From: Bacteroides sp.
GTDB lineage: Bacteria; Bacteroidota; Bacteroidia; Bacteroidales; Bacteroidaceae
Length of the DNA: 64,000 bases
Assembly: GCA_019416685.1 (NCBI GenBank)
Contig: DXWV01000037.1
Span: 68,806 to 132,805 of the forward strand
Direction of reading: 5' to 3'
The stretch's first letter is position 1; every line of letters begins with the position of its first letter. Positions 39,160-47,283 of the stretch are shown here, piece after piece. The position numbers and the translations under genes were made by a program. The notes beneath the pieces were generated by a model. It had not been told where the DNA came from. It saw only the letters and a program-made list of their open reading frames with translations, and ran no database searches.

Positions 39160-41169
39160 ATGCAACAAGAAGATGATCTCCGGGGATTAGCAAAAGTCAT
39201 GGACTTTATGCGTGCCCTCAGTATTTTATTTGTAGTAATCAATATCTACTGGTACTGCTACCAACAGATGGTAAATTGGGGTATCAATATCGGCGTAGTC
39301 GATAAGATACTTGTTAATTTCGACCGCACGGCGGGTTTATTCCATAATATCCTTTGGACTAAACTTTTTACCGTAGTATTCCTCGCTCTCTCTTGTTTGG
39401 GAACAAGAGGGGTTAAAGAAGAAAAAATCACATGGAACAAAATTATTGTGTTCCTATCAGTCGGCTTCGTATTGTTCTTTTTTAATTGGTGGCTACTGGA
39501 TTTGCCTTTACCACTGGAAGCTAACGCAGGCTTTTATATCCTTACGATGTCAGTAGGATATATTTTCCTATTGATGGGCGGAACATGGATGTCGCGCTTA
39601 CTCAAGAACAACATGATGGACGATCCGTTCAATGTCGAGAACGAATCCTTTCAGCAGGAAACCCGCCTGATGGAGAACGAGTACTCGGTAAACCTGGCCA
39701 CACGTTTTTATTATCGTAAGAAATGGAACAACGGATGGATTAATGTAGTAAACCCTTTCAGAGCCTCCATTGTGTTAGGAACACCAGGATCGGGCAAGAG
39801 TTACGCTGTTGTTAATCAATATATAAAGCAGCAAATAGAAAAAGGTTACTCACTCTACTGTTATGATTTCAAGTACCCCGACCTCTCTACAATAGCTTAT
39901 AACCACCTATTGAACAATCAGGGTGGTTATAAGAAAGTGCCCACTTTTTATGTGATCAATTTTGATGACCCTTCACGCTCACACCGCTGTAACCCACTTA
40001 ATCCGTCATTTATGAATGACATAGCCGATGCCTACGAATCGGCTTACACTATTATGCTCAATTTGAACCGGACGTGGGTGCAAAAACAGGGCGATTTCTT
40101 CGTGGAATCTCCGATTATACTTTTTGCCGCTATTATATGGTACTTACGTATTTATCAGGACGGAAAGTATTGTACATTTCCCCATGCGATTGAGTTCCTG
40201 AATAAACGCTATGAAGATATTTTCCCTATCCTGACCTCTTATCCGGAGTTGGAAAACTACCTTTCTCCCTTTATGGATGCGTGGCTCGGTGGTGCTGCTG
40301 AGCAGTTGCAGGGCCAGATTGCATCGGCTAAAATTCCGCTTTCCCGTATGATTTCGCCACAACTCTATTGGGTCATGTCGGGTGATGAATTTTCGCTGGA
40401 TATAAACAATCCCGAAGAACCAAAAGTCTTGTGTGTCGGCAACAACCCCGATAGACAAAATATTTACGGGGCGGCATTGGGACTGTATAACAGCCGTATC
40501 GTGAAGTTAATCAACAAAAAGGGGCAATTGAAAAGCAGTGTGGTAATCGACGAGTTGCCCACGATTTATTTCAAAGGTTTGGATAACCTGATCGCTACCG
40601 CACGAAGCAACAAAGTAGCCGTATTGCTCGGTTTTCAGGACTTTTCGCAGCTAAAGCGCGACTACGGCGATAAAGAAGCCGCCGTCGTGATGAACACCGT
40701 GGGTAATATTTTTTCCGGTCAGGTGGTTGGCGATACCGCCAAAACACTTAGCGAAAGATTTGGAAAAGTATTGCAAAAGCGCCAAAGTATGACTATCAAC
40801 CGCAATGACAAGTCCACATCCATATCCACGCAGCTTGACAGTTTGATCCCTGCCAGCAAGATGGCCAATCTAACACAGGGTATGTTTGTAGGAGCAATCG
40901 CCGATAATTTCAATGAACGGATAGAGCAGAAAATTTTCCATGCAGAAATAGTCGTGGACAATGAACGCGTAAAGCGAGAAACCGGCAAATACCAGCAGAT
41001 ACCCGTAATCACCAATTTTGTTGATGAGAACGGTGTGGACAAAATGAAGGAAATGATTAAGGAGAATTATGACCGCATCAAAGATGAAACCCGCCAGATA
41101 GTCGACAACGAACTGGAAAGGATAAAGAACGACCCGATACTGTGCAAGCTGCTACCGGATCAAGAGTAA
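39160..41169 (+). CDS. mobC: Type IV coupling protein (TraG/VirD4-like, MobC)
   Basis: A 669-residue inner-membrane ATPase. Three or four membrane spans lie in residues 15-145. Walker A is GTPGSGKSYAVV near 208 and Walker B VVIDELPTIYF near 465. ARSNKVAVLLGFQDFSQL follows, typical of VirD4 ATPases. It brings the relaxase-DNA complex to the TraG channel. In related elements it follows mobB directly; here 12.2 kb of cargo lies between. A bidirectional terminator follows. Confidence 0.95.
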   Translation: MQQEDDLRGLAKVMDFMRALSILFVVINIYWYCYQQMVNWGINIGVVDKILVNFDRTAGLFHNILWTKLFTVVFLALSCLGTRGVKEEKITWNKIIVFLSVGFVLFFFNWWLLDLPLPLEANAGFYILTMSVGYIFLLMGGTWMSRLLKNNMMDDPFNVENESFQQETRLMENEYSVNLATRFYYRKKWNNGWINVVNPFRASIVLGTPGSGKSYAVVNQYIKQQIEKGYSLYCYDFKYPDLSTIAYNHLLNNQGGYKKVPTFYVINFDDPSRSHRCNPLNPSFMNDIADAYESAYTIMLNLNRTWVQKQGDFFVESPIILFAAIIWYLRIYQDGKYCTFPHAIEFLNKRYEDIFPILTSYPELENYLSPFMDAWLGGAAEQLQGQIASAKIPLSRMISPQLYWVMSGDEFSLDINNPEEPKVLCVGNNPDRQNIYGAALGLYNSRIVKLINKKGQLKSSVVIDELPTIYFKGLDNLIATARSNKVAVLLGFQDFSQLKRDYGDKEAAVVMNTVGNIFSGQVVGDTAKTLSERFGKVLQKRQSMTINRNDKSTSISTQLDSLIPASKMANLTQGMFVGAIADNFNERIEQKIFHAEIVVDNERVKRETGKYQQIPVITNFVDENGVDKMKEMIKENYDRIKDETRQIVDNELERIKNDPILCKLLPDQE

Positions 41170-41175
41170 TAAGAT

Positions 41176-41205
41176 AAAAAATCCAGCAATTATGCTGGAT
41201 TTTTT
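41176..41205. terminator. Bidirectional terminator between coupling protein and toxin-like gene
   Basis: AAAAAATCCAGCA and TGCTGGATTTTTT are perfect complements (13 bp) around ATTA, with A and T tracts on either side. It serves the plus-strand coupling-protein gene and the minus-strand gene that ends at 41215. Confidence 0.93.
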
Positions 41206-41214
41206 ACGAATAAC

Positions 41215-41735
41215 TTATATGATTCCAAATTCTCTCTTTTCTGCATTTGACAAAACATCAGTATCAACTAAAAATGGTTCTATATAACTCCAATCATCGT
41301 CAGTTATTTTCCCACAATATTTCCCCTTCGTTAGTATCTTGGTATCTTGTTTCTGGGCACGCGGAATAACTGGCTACAATCTAACCAACTATTATAATCC
41401 AATATCGTAGGATAATCACTCCCTTTAAGTGGATATTGGCAGGCACCAAGTTCAGGAGTTGTTTCATTGGGATCAGTATTAATAAGCAAAGATCCGATAA
41501 TGGAACCATCAATCGCAATACCAACAATTGTTATAAATTTATCCTGATCAGGGTATCCACCTTTTACGACCAAGCCTTCATCCTCCGACAATGGGACAAA
41601 AAGAATCTGACCTTTCTGCAAGTTTTCTTCTTTAGCTGCGGGAAACTGTCTTTTCTTTTTTTTAGGGTTCTTGGGTTTTTGTGGTAGAGTTCGTCCAGTT
41701 AGCTTTGCAAGCTGTTCTGCCATAGATTCTTTCAT
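41215..41735 (-). pseudogene. Panacea-partner (toxin-like) gene frameshifted by a tandem duplication
   Basis: The open frame from ATG 41735 runs 134 codons and stops at 41331. The motif AAGATAC occurs twice, 8 bp apart, on the minus strand at 41348-41334. Removing one 8-bp unit joins the reading frame to a further 40 codons (NKILTKGKYCGKITDDDWSY, then ending EKREFGII) with a stop at 41215. The visible part has KGQILFVPLSEDEGLVV and IIGSLLINTDPN, then DYNSWLDCSQLF. ATGA overlap with the antitoxin-like gene supports one operon. No toxin family is recognised; toxin identity is inferred from the partner. The present product is probably inactive. Confidence 0.72.
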
Positions 41736-42310
41736 CCTCGACAAAATGCTTCAAAGGTTTGCGCCTGACGAATATGATTAAGAATTTGATCGCTTGCTCC
41801 TCCTGCACGAGCAATGCTGACAAGAGGCATATAATTATCTCTTGGGTCATCTTCAGCTCTTTTGTTTGCAGCAGCCCATGCTTCATCATGTGAATCATCA
41901 GAGAGTTGTGCGGGAGTTTTTCCTTTACAACGATTAATTATCTTGTTGATAATAACAACTTCAGCACCCGCAAGCTGATCCATATCAGGATCGTTCTTTG
42001 CTGTCACAAATCGGACGCTATCCTTTTCTTCAACGATAAATGATGAATCAAAATTTTTTATATCGTCCGTCGCATTTGCAAAATCACTCAATGCACTACA
42101 AAATGCAGCGTATGTAAATGAGGGCACTGGACCTCTTCGTAAGGCACGAAAAGAATCTTTAAACATAGGTTTGCCATATTGAACCAAATACTCTTTCTGA
42201 GAAAAATACATATTCTTGAAAAGAGTAATAAAATCCAATGTTCCACCTGATTCTTTCAATACATAGAGAATCAAGGCTTTAATTTTACTTATATCATAAG
42301 TTGCTTTCAT
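41732..42310 (-). CDS. Panacea-domain (DUF4065) antitoxin-like protein
   Basis: A 192-residue protein starting YDISKIKALILYVLKESGG. The typical Panacea pattern follows: FFITLF-like helix, YFSQKEYLVQYGKPMFKDSF and LRRGPVPSFTYAAF. The C-terminal half is helical. Panacea proteins are broad antitoxins that neutralise varied toxins encoded next to them. Here the 4-bp ATGA overlap with the downstream gene marks the partner. A promoter box lies at 42344-42337. Confidence 0.85.
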   Translation of the reverse strand: MKATYDISKIKALILYVLKESGGTLDFITLFKNMYFSQKEYLVQYGKPMFKDSFRALRRGPVPSFTYAAFCSALSDFANATDDIKNFDSSFIVEEKDSVRFVTAKNDPDMDQLAGAEVVIINKIINRCKGKTPAQLSDDSHDEAWAAANKRAEDDPRDNYMPLVSIARAGGASDQILNHIRQAQTFEAFCRG

Positions 42311-42336
42311 ATACTTGTGCTATACAAAATAATCCG

Positions 42337-42344
42337 CAAATATA
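42337..42344 (-). promoter_or_regulatory. -7 box of the Panacea operon
   Basis: On the minus strand TATATTTG (42344-42337) matches TAnnTTTG, 27 bases before the ATG at 42310. A CTTG at 42368-42365, 20 bp upstream, may stand in for the -33 TTTG. Confidence 0.65.
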
Positions 42345-42403
42345 CAACAATAACAACATATTTGCAAGAAAAGTTTTTGATTTATTTCTATTCCCGTTCA
42401 GTA

Positions 42404-42796
42404 TCAATTCAAATACTTACCCGCATCACCACCAAACAAGGAGTAATCCACCCCTACATTAGTAGCTTTTAAATTGAATTTCCTCACTATCTCATCCAAC
42501 AGGTTTTCATCTAAATGCAGGAACACCCCGAACGACGGGTAATCCGTCAGCCCGAATCCAATCATTATCCCGTCTTTTTCTTCTTCCATTTCCTGCATAA
42601 ACACGAAATAATTGTGCGGATTGGCTCCGTCCATATTGAACATTATTTCCTTATCCGACAACTCCGGCGGAGTAACCCCTTCGGGCATCAACTTGTAATA
42701 ATCGTAATCCACCCAACCCCGGTTACGGTATGCCGAGAACAGTTCCCTTAACTGCTCTGTTGTCAGATGCTTTATAGAATAAAATTGTTCAATCAT
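42404..42796 (-). CDS. Hypothetical protein
   Basis: A 130-residue soluble protein. The helical start (IKHLTTEQLRELFSAYRNRG) is followed by a beta-rich body (NYFVFMQEMEEEKDGIMIGF). I do not recognise a family. It stands between the toxin-antitoxin operon and the DUF3945 gene, and overlaps the end of a small upstream open frame by 8 bases, suggesting the two were translated together. Confidence 0.6.
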   Translation of the reverse strand: MIEQFYSIKHLTTEQLRELFSAYRNRGWVDYDYYKLMPEGVTPPELSDKEIMFNMDGANPHNYFVFMQEMEEEKDGIMIGFGLTDYPSFGVFLHLDENLLDEIVRKFNLKATNVGVDYSLFGGDAGKYLN

Positions 42797-42959
42797 ACCT
42801 TAAAAATATCTCTCCCCAAATGTAGGCATATTCCCCGATATGAGGAAAAACCACCCGCCTAATTTCTTCCGGTCGTAAGACTTTGATGCCACAAGTCGCC
42901 AGTTGTTTGCCGGAAGCCTCCGCAGGCGTAATACCTCTTTGCCAGTCAATAGGTTACAT
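42789..42959 (-). pseudogene. Small 56-codon gene with a stop at codon 2
   Basis: An ATG at 42959 is followed at once by TAA. In the same frame 53 sense codons then read PIDWQRGITPAEASGKQLAT, on through LRPEEIRRVVFPHIGEYAYI to RYD, ending in TGA at 42789, inside the start of the next gene. The sequence looks like a real protein, but has no other ATG. Either codon 2 was mutated to a stop, or an alternative start is used. No known family recognised. Confidence 0.5.
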
Positions 42960-43009
42960 CTAATTTCGCCATGCACTGATATTGGTGCAAACTAAAAACA
43001 TTCGTAAAT

Positions 43010-44545
43010 ATGGACGAAAAATTAAAGAACGATGCCAAAAAAATAATGCTCGTTCAAGATGCAAATAGCGGCCAACTGAAAGCCGTTACCGATGTGGATA
43101 AGGACGGAAACATTCAGACCGTCGAACCCACTAAAGCGAATCTGGCTTCCCTGTTGAATGTGAACACGAACGATTCTTTCATTGAAGCCTTTTTCAAAAA
43201 GATGATGGAGCAGGCGGATAATCCGGCACATTCAGGATTATCCAATCCTATCAACAAGGTCTTTATCATGACTGAGAGTGTTTTCAACAAACTCGTCAAA
43301 ATGAACTTCCCGCCCGAAGAACTGGAAAAGTACCGTGTCGATCCGGCAGCAGAACTGGCAGCCCGACAAGGACAAAACCTCAAAGTACAGCAGGGTGGCG
43401 GCGACACCACTTCCCAATCAGCGTTTCAACCGATGGATGTAAGTAAAATCGACCGGGCGGATTTGGAACGCAAAGGGATTAAGTGGGAAGATGTGGAGCC
43501 GCACCTGAAAGCGATGTCCTACGGCCATAAATCCAACAAGATGGCTGAAATGAATCCCGAAATGGAGCCGGGCGGTATGCGCGTCCCCACAAAAGGACGT
43601 ATCTCGCTGGAAGAACAACCGGACGGCTCAATCAAGGCTATTCCACATTACCATCAGGAAAAACCGAATCTGGATGTACCCCTGCATGGGACAAAGCTCG
43701 ATGATGAAGCAAAAGCCAATCTACTGGCAACGGGCAATGCCGGAAAAGTAGTCGAACTGGAACTAACTCCCGGCAAGAAAGAACCCTGTTATGTTACCCT
43801 CGACAAAATGACCAACGGATTGGAAGTTCTGCCAATCAGCCAGATTGGGCCGATTGACAAAATTAAAGGCGTCGAACTTACCGAAGGACAGAAGTTGGAC
43901 TTTGCCGCAGGACGGAAAGTGTTAGTCGAGGGTATGACCTCACGCAGCGGGACTAAATTCGACGGCTACGTTCAGGTTAATGCTTCCGATAAGAAATTCG
44001 ATTTTACCTATGACGGCTTAGACCATAACCGCTATGCCCAGGAGAATAAAGAAATCCGCCAGCAGAAGAAAGCGGAAGGCCGGGAAACAAAAAAGGAAGT
44101 TTCACAGGGCGAAGACAAAAAAGAAATTTTTATCCCTAAAAAACTGTTGGGAGTTGAGCTTGACGAAAAGCAGATTAAATCATTAGAAGCAGGTAAAGCC
44201 ACCTATGTAAGAGCCATGATGAAAGACGGGCAGGATCAGCCTTTCAATGCGTGGGTTAAACCAAACTACGAAAAAGGCAAGCTGGATTTTTACAAATGGA
44301 ATCCCGACTACGCCAAAAAGCAGGGTGCAACGGTAAAACCCGCCGAAGAAAGCAAAACTCAGGTAGCCGTCAATTCCGAGGGTAAGACCAATGAAGCTAC
44401 CAAGAAAGTGGACAAACCTCTCCAACAGGGGCAACAGAAACCGACCGAAAGCCAGCAGAAAAAGCAGGACGAAAACAAGCAGCGGCAAAATCCTCAAAAA
44501 CGGCAATCAGCACCTAAAACAAGGAAAAGCCGTGGGGTTTCCTAA
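43010..44545 (+). CDS. DUF3945/DUF4099-type ICE protein
   Basis: A 511-residue soluble protein. A start domain (residues 1-125) is followed by repeated units: LKLDD-like at about 225, GVELTEGQKLDFAAGRKVLV near 285 and GVELDEKQIKSLEAGKATYV near 383, each followed by F-x-(G/A)-(Y/W)-V, the DUF3945 repeat. The last 80 residues are Lys/Gln-rich and disordered. It is found next to topoisomerase III in Bacteroides elements and may act on transferred DNA. Its exact role is not known. The 50 bases upstream hold no clear promoter. Confidence 0.82.
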   Translation: MDEKLKNDAKKIMLVQDANSGQLKAVTDVDKDGNIQTVEPTKANLASLLNVNTNDSFIEAFFKKMMEQADNPAHSGLSNPINKVFIMTESVFNKLVKMNFPPEELEKYRVDPAAELAARQGQNLKVQQGGGDTTSQSAFQPMDVSKIDRADLERKGIKWEDVEPHLKAMSYGHKSNKMAEMNPEMEPGGMRVPTKGRISLEEQPDGSIKAIPHYHQEKPNLDVPLHGTKLDDEAKANLLATGNAGKVVELELTPGKKEPCYVTLDKMTNGLEVLPISQIGPIDKIKGVELTEGQKLDFAAGRKVLVEGMTSRSGTKFDGYVQVNASDKKFDFTYDGLDHNRYAQENKEIRQQKKAEGRETKKEVSQGEDKKEIFIPKKLLGVELDEKQIKSLEAGKATYVRAMMKDGQDQPFNAWVKPNYEKGKLDFYKWNPDYAKKQGATVKPAEESKTQVAVNSEGKTNEATKKVDKPLQQGQQKPTESQQKKQDENKQRQNPQKRQSAPKTRKSRGVS

Positions 44546-44579
44546 TTCATTTAATTAACAATCAAAAAATAAAATCACA

Positions 44580-46685
44580 ATGAAAGTATGTATTGCAGAA
44601 AAACCCAGCGTAGCGCGTGAGATAGCGGCTATCGTGGGTGCAACAACAAAGAAAGACGGATATTTAGAAGGCAACGGTTACGCCGTTACGTGGGCATTCG
44701 GCCATCTGGTCGGGCTTGCCATGCCCGAAGCCTACGGCTTCACAGGGTTTAAAGCAGAAAATCTGCCGATACTCCCCAAAGAATTTATCCTCCAACCCCG
44801 ACAGGTAAAAGAGGGCAAGGAGTATAAAAATGATCCCGGCGTAATGAAACAGCTAAAGGTAATTAAGGAGTTATTCTCCCGTGCAGACCGGATTATCGTT
44901 ATGACCGATGCCGGACGTGAGGGAGAACTTATCTTCCGTTTTATATACAATTATCTTGATTGTAAAAAGCCGTTCGACCGTCTTTGGATTAGCAGCCTGA
45001 CCGACCGTGCCATTCGTGAGGGACTGCAAAACCTCCGTCCGGGCAGTGATTACGATAACCTGTACCTGTCTGCCCGTGCCCGCAGCCATGCGGATTACGT
45101 CGTGGGAATTAATGCCAGCCAGGCATTAAGTATTGCCGCCGGAAGTGGTGTTTTCTCTCTCGGACGGGTGCAGACACCTACATTGGCGATGATATGCAGC
45201 CGTTATCTGGAAAACAAAGATTTCAAACCGCAGACCTATTTCCAGCTCAAACTGCATACAGCCAAAGATGCCACCTCTTTTTCAGCCCTGTCTTTGGATA
45301 AGTATGATACCCGGACAAAAGCGGATGAATTGTACACCCTTGTAAATTCCGGCGGTACGGCAAATGTGGTAAGTGTGGAACGCAAAGAAGCCAATCAGGA
45401 ACCACCCTTATTGTATGACTTGACCACCTTGCAGAAAGAAGCCAACAGCAAACATGGTTTTTCGGCAGATAAAACCCTCACGATAGCGCAAGCGCTTTAT
45501 GAAAAGGCCGTACTTTCCTATCCCCGTACCGGTTCCCGTTATATCTCCACCGATGTATTCGATGAAATACCGCAGCTACTCGACAGCCTGAAAAGCTATT
45601 CCCGCTTTTCCGCTTATGCCGAAAGCATGGAGAATGCCCCGCTTAATATCCGCAGTGTGGACGATAAGAAGATTACCGACCACCATGCGATTATTATTAC
45701 CGAAAACAAGCCCAGCGAACTTTCACCTGATGAACGCATCATCTACGAAATGGTTGCCGGACGTATGCTGGAAGCATTTTCCAAAAAGTGCAAAAAAGAA
45801 AATACGGTTGTTTCCCTTGAATGTGGCGGAGTAACTTTTACGGCACGGGGAAGTATTATCCTTTCTGCCGGATGGCGTGGTGTATTTGGTGCACAGGAAG
45901 AAGAAAAAGAGGAAGATGCCACCGTACTGCCCGATATCACTCAGGGAGACAGCCTACCCGTGAAAGGTTGCGACGTCTTGGAAAAACAGACCAAACCCCG
46001 CCCGTTACATACGGAGAGCAGTCTGTTATCCGCGATGGAAACCTGTTCCAAAGAAATTGAGGACGAAACCGAACGGGAAGCTCTCAAAGAATCCGGCATC
46101 GGAACGCCTGCCACCCGTGCAGCCATTATCGAAACACTATTCTCCCGTGAATATATTGCACGCGAAAAGAAATCACTTGTACCCACCAATAAAGGATTGA
46201 CCGTGTATCTGGCCGTTAAGGATAAGAAGATTGCGGATGTTTCAATGACCGGCGAGTGGGAAAGCGCACTGAATAAAATCGCTTCGGGAGGGATGGATGC
46301 AAATACTTTTCACAAGGGTATAGAAGTATATGCCGCGCAGATTACAACGGAGCTGCTCTCTATCTCTATCGAGGGGGCGAGTAATCGTACCGGATGTAAA
46401 TGCCCTAAGTGCAGCGGACAGGTGGTTTTCTATCCTAAAGTCGCCAAATGCCGGAATGAGGATTGCGGACTGACGGTATTCCGTTCCATAGCCGGAAAAG
46501 AGCTGACGGATGCACAATTATCCGACCTTTTCGGTAAAGGGAAAACCGGACTGGTAAAAGGCTTCAATAAAAAAGCCGGAGGAACTTTCGATGCTATTAT
46601 CGCTTTCGACAGCGAATATAAAACCGTTTTTGAATTTCCGAAAAACAAACCGGGTAATGCAGGGAAAGGGAAAAAGCGGAAATAA
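44580..46685 (+). CDS. topB: DNA topoisomerase III (type IA)
   Basis: A 701-residue type IA topoisomerase. The N-terminal Toprim motif is MKVCIAEKPSVAREIAAIVG, with DAGREGELIFRF at about 115. The nicking Tyr is in LSYPRTGSRYIS near 314. The C-terminal zinc ribbon is CKCPKCSGQVVF, then CRNEDCGL near 640. It relaxes or decatenates DNA during transfer or replication of the element. It lies 34 bases after the DUF3945 gene and ends in a terminator. Confidence 0.95.
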   Translation: MKVCIAEKPSVAREIAAIVGATTKKDGYLEGNGYAVTWAFGHLVGLAMPEAYGFTGFKAENLPILPKEFILQPRQVKEGKEYKNDPGVMKQLKVIKELFSRADRIIVMTDAGREGELIFRFIYNYLDCKKPFDRLWISSLTDRAIREGLQNLRPGSDYDNLYLSARARSHADYVVGINASQALSIAAGSGVFSLGRVQTPTLAMICSRYLENKDFKPQTYFQLKLHTAKDATSFSALSLDKYDTRTKADELYTLVNSGGTANVVSVERKEANQEPPLLYDLTTLQKEANSKHGFSADKTLTIAQALYEKAVLSYPRTGSRYISTDVFDEIPQLLDSLKSYSRFSAYAESMENAPLNIRSVDDKKITDHHAIIITENKPSELSPDERIIYEMVAGRMLEAFSKKCKKENTVVSLECGGVTFTARGSIILSAGWRGVFGAQEEEKEEDATVLPDITQGDSLPVKGCDVLEKQTKPRPLHTESSLLSAMETCSKEIEDETEREALKESGIGTPATRAAIIETLFSREYIAREKKSLVPTNKGLTVYLAVKDKKIADVSMTGEWESALNKIASGGMDANTFHKGIEVYAAQITTELLSISIEGASNRTGCKCPKCSGQVVFYPKVAKCRNEDCGLTVFRSIAGKELTDAQLSDLFGKGKTGLVKGFNKKAGGTFDAIIAFDSEYKTVFEFPKNKPGNAGKGKKRK

Positions 46686-46744
46686 TAGTATATTTGCCAC
46701 TAAGATTCTAATCATAGCATGTTTTTTTAAGATATGTTTTGAAA

Positions 46745-46830
46745 GGAATTTTAGTGGTGGGCGCTTCGGGTGGGAATCCGGAGCGCCTTTTTCGCTTTCC
46801 CCTCTCCATATTTTCAACCACTAAAATTCC
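46745..46830. repeat. 14-bp inverted repeat around the topB terminator
   Basis: GGAATTTTAGTGGT (46745-46758) and ACCACTAAAATTCC (46817-46830) are perfect complements flanking the terminator hairpin. The right copy lies 7 bases before the DUF1896 ATG. The same motif precedes traN, traE and a DUF3408 gene. Confidence 0.75.
46759..46795 (+). terminator. Terminator after topB
   Basis: GGCGCTTCGG and CCGGAGCGCC form a 10-bp stem (one G-T pair) around GTGGGAAT, followed by T5. It ends topB transcription 150 bases before the next gene. Confidence 0.82.
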
Positions 46831-46836
46831 AATGTT

Positions 46837-47283
46837 ATGGCAAAGAATAATTCATCGCCCAAAGGCGAACTATCCTATTACGGGCTATCCCTCTTATCGT
46901 ATCTCAGTGACAGTCATCCCGACAAAACCGGGGATAAGGCATTTATAACAAAACGAGCCGACCTTGCAGCAGAGGCTTACAGCGAGGCAATCCGAAACGG
47001 ACTTACCCATATTGAAGCAGAAGAACTGGCAAATGCCGAACTATACCAGGGTTTGCATTTTTCCGTTTACAACACCCTTGTAAATATACTCTGGGACGAG
47101 TTTTCGGTAGAAATTCCCGAAGATACGGCCCGCAAGGTTGCCCTGCAGGTCTTACCGCTATGCGGTAACGTGCTGGCAAAATACCCGCTTGGGGATGATT
47201 TTGCCGACACTCCTGCATACGACCTCTTATACACAGAACTCGTAGGAACAATCCAAATACTTCTGGAAGATGGCGCGGTTTAA
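46837..47283 (+). CDS. DUF1896-family protein
   Basis: A 148-residue, mostly helical soluble protein. The start GELSYYGLSLLSYLSDSHPD and the segment GLTHIEAEELANAELYQGLH match DUF1896, found in front of the large methylase-helicase in Bacteroides elements. It overlaps the next gene by 14 bases, so it is co-translated with it. Function unknown. Confidence 0.85.
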   Translation: MAKNNSSPKGELSYYGLSLLSYLSDSHPDKTGDKAFITKRADLAAEAYSEAIRNGLTHIEAEELANAELYQGLHFSVYNTLVNILWDEFSVEIPEDTARKVALQVLPLCGNVLAKYPLGDDFADTPAYDLLYTELVGTIQILLEDGAV

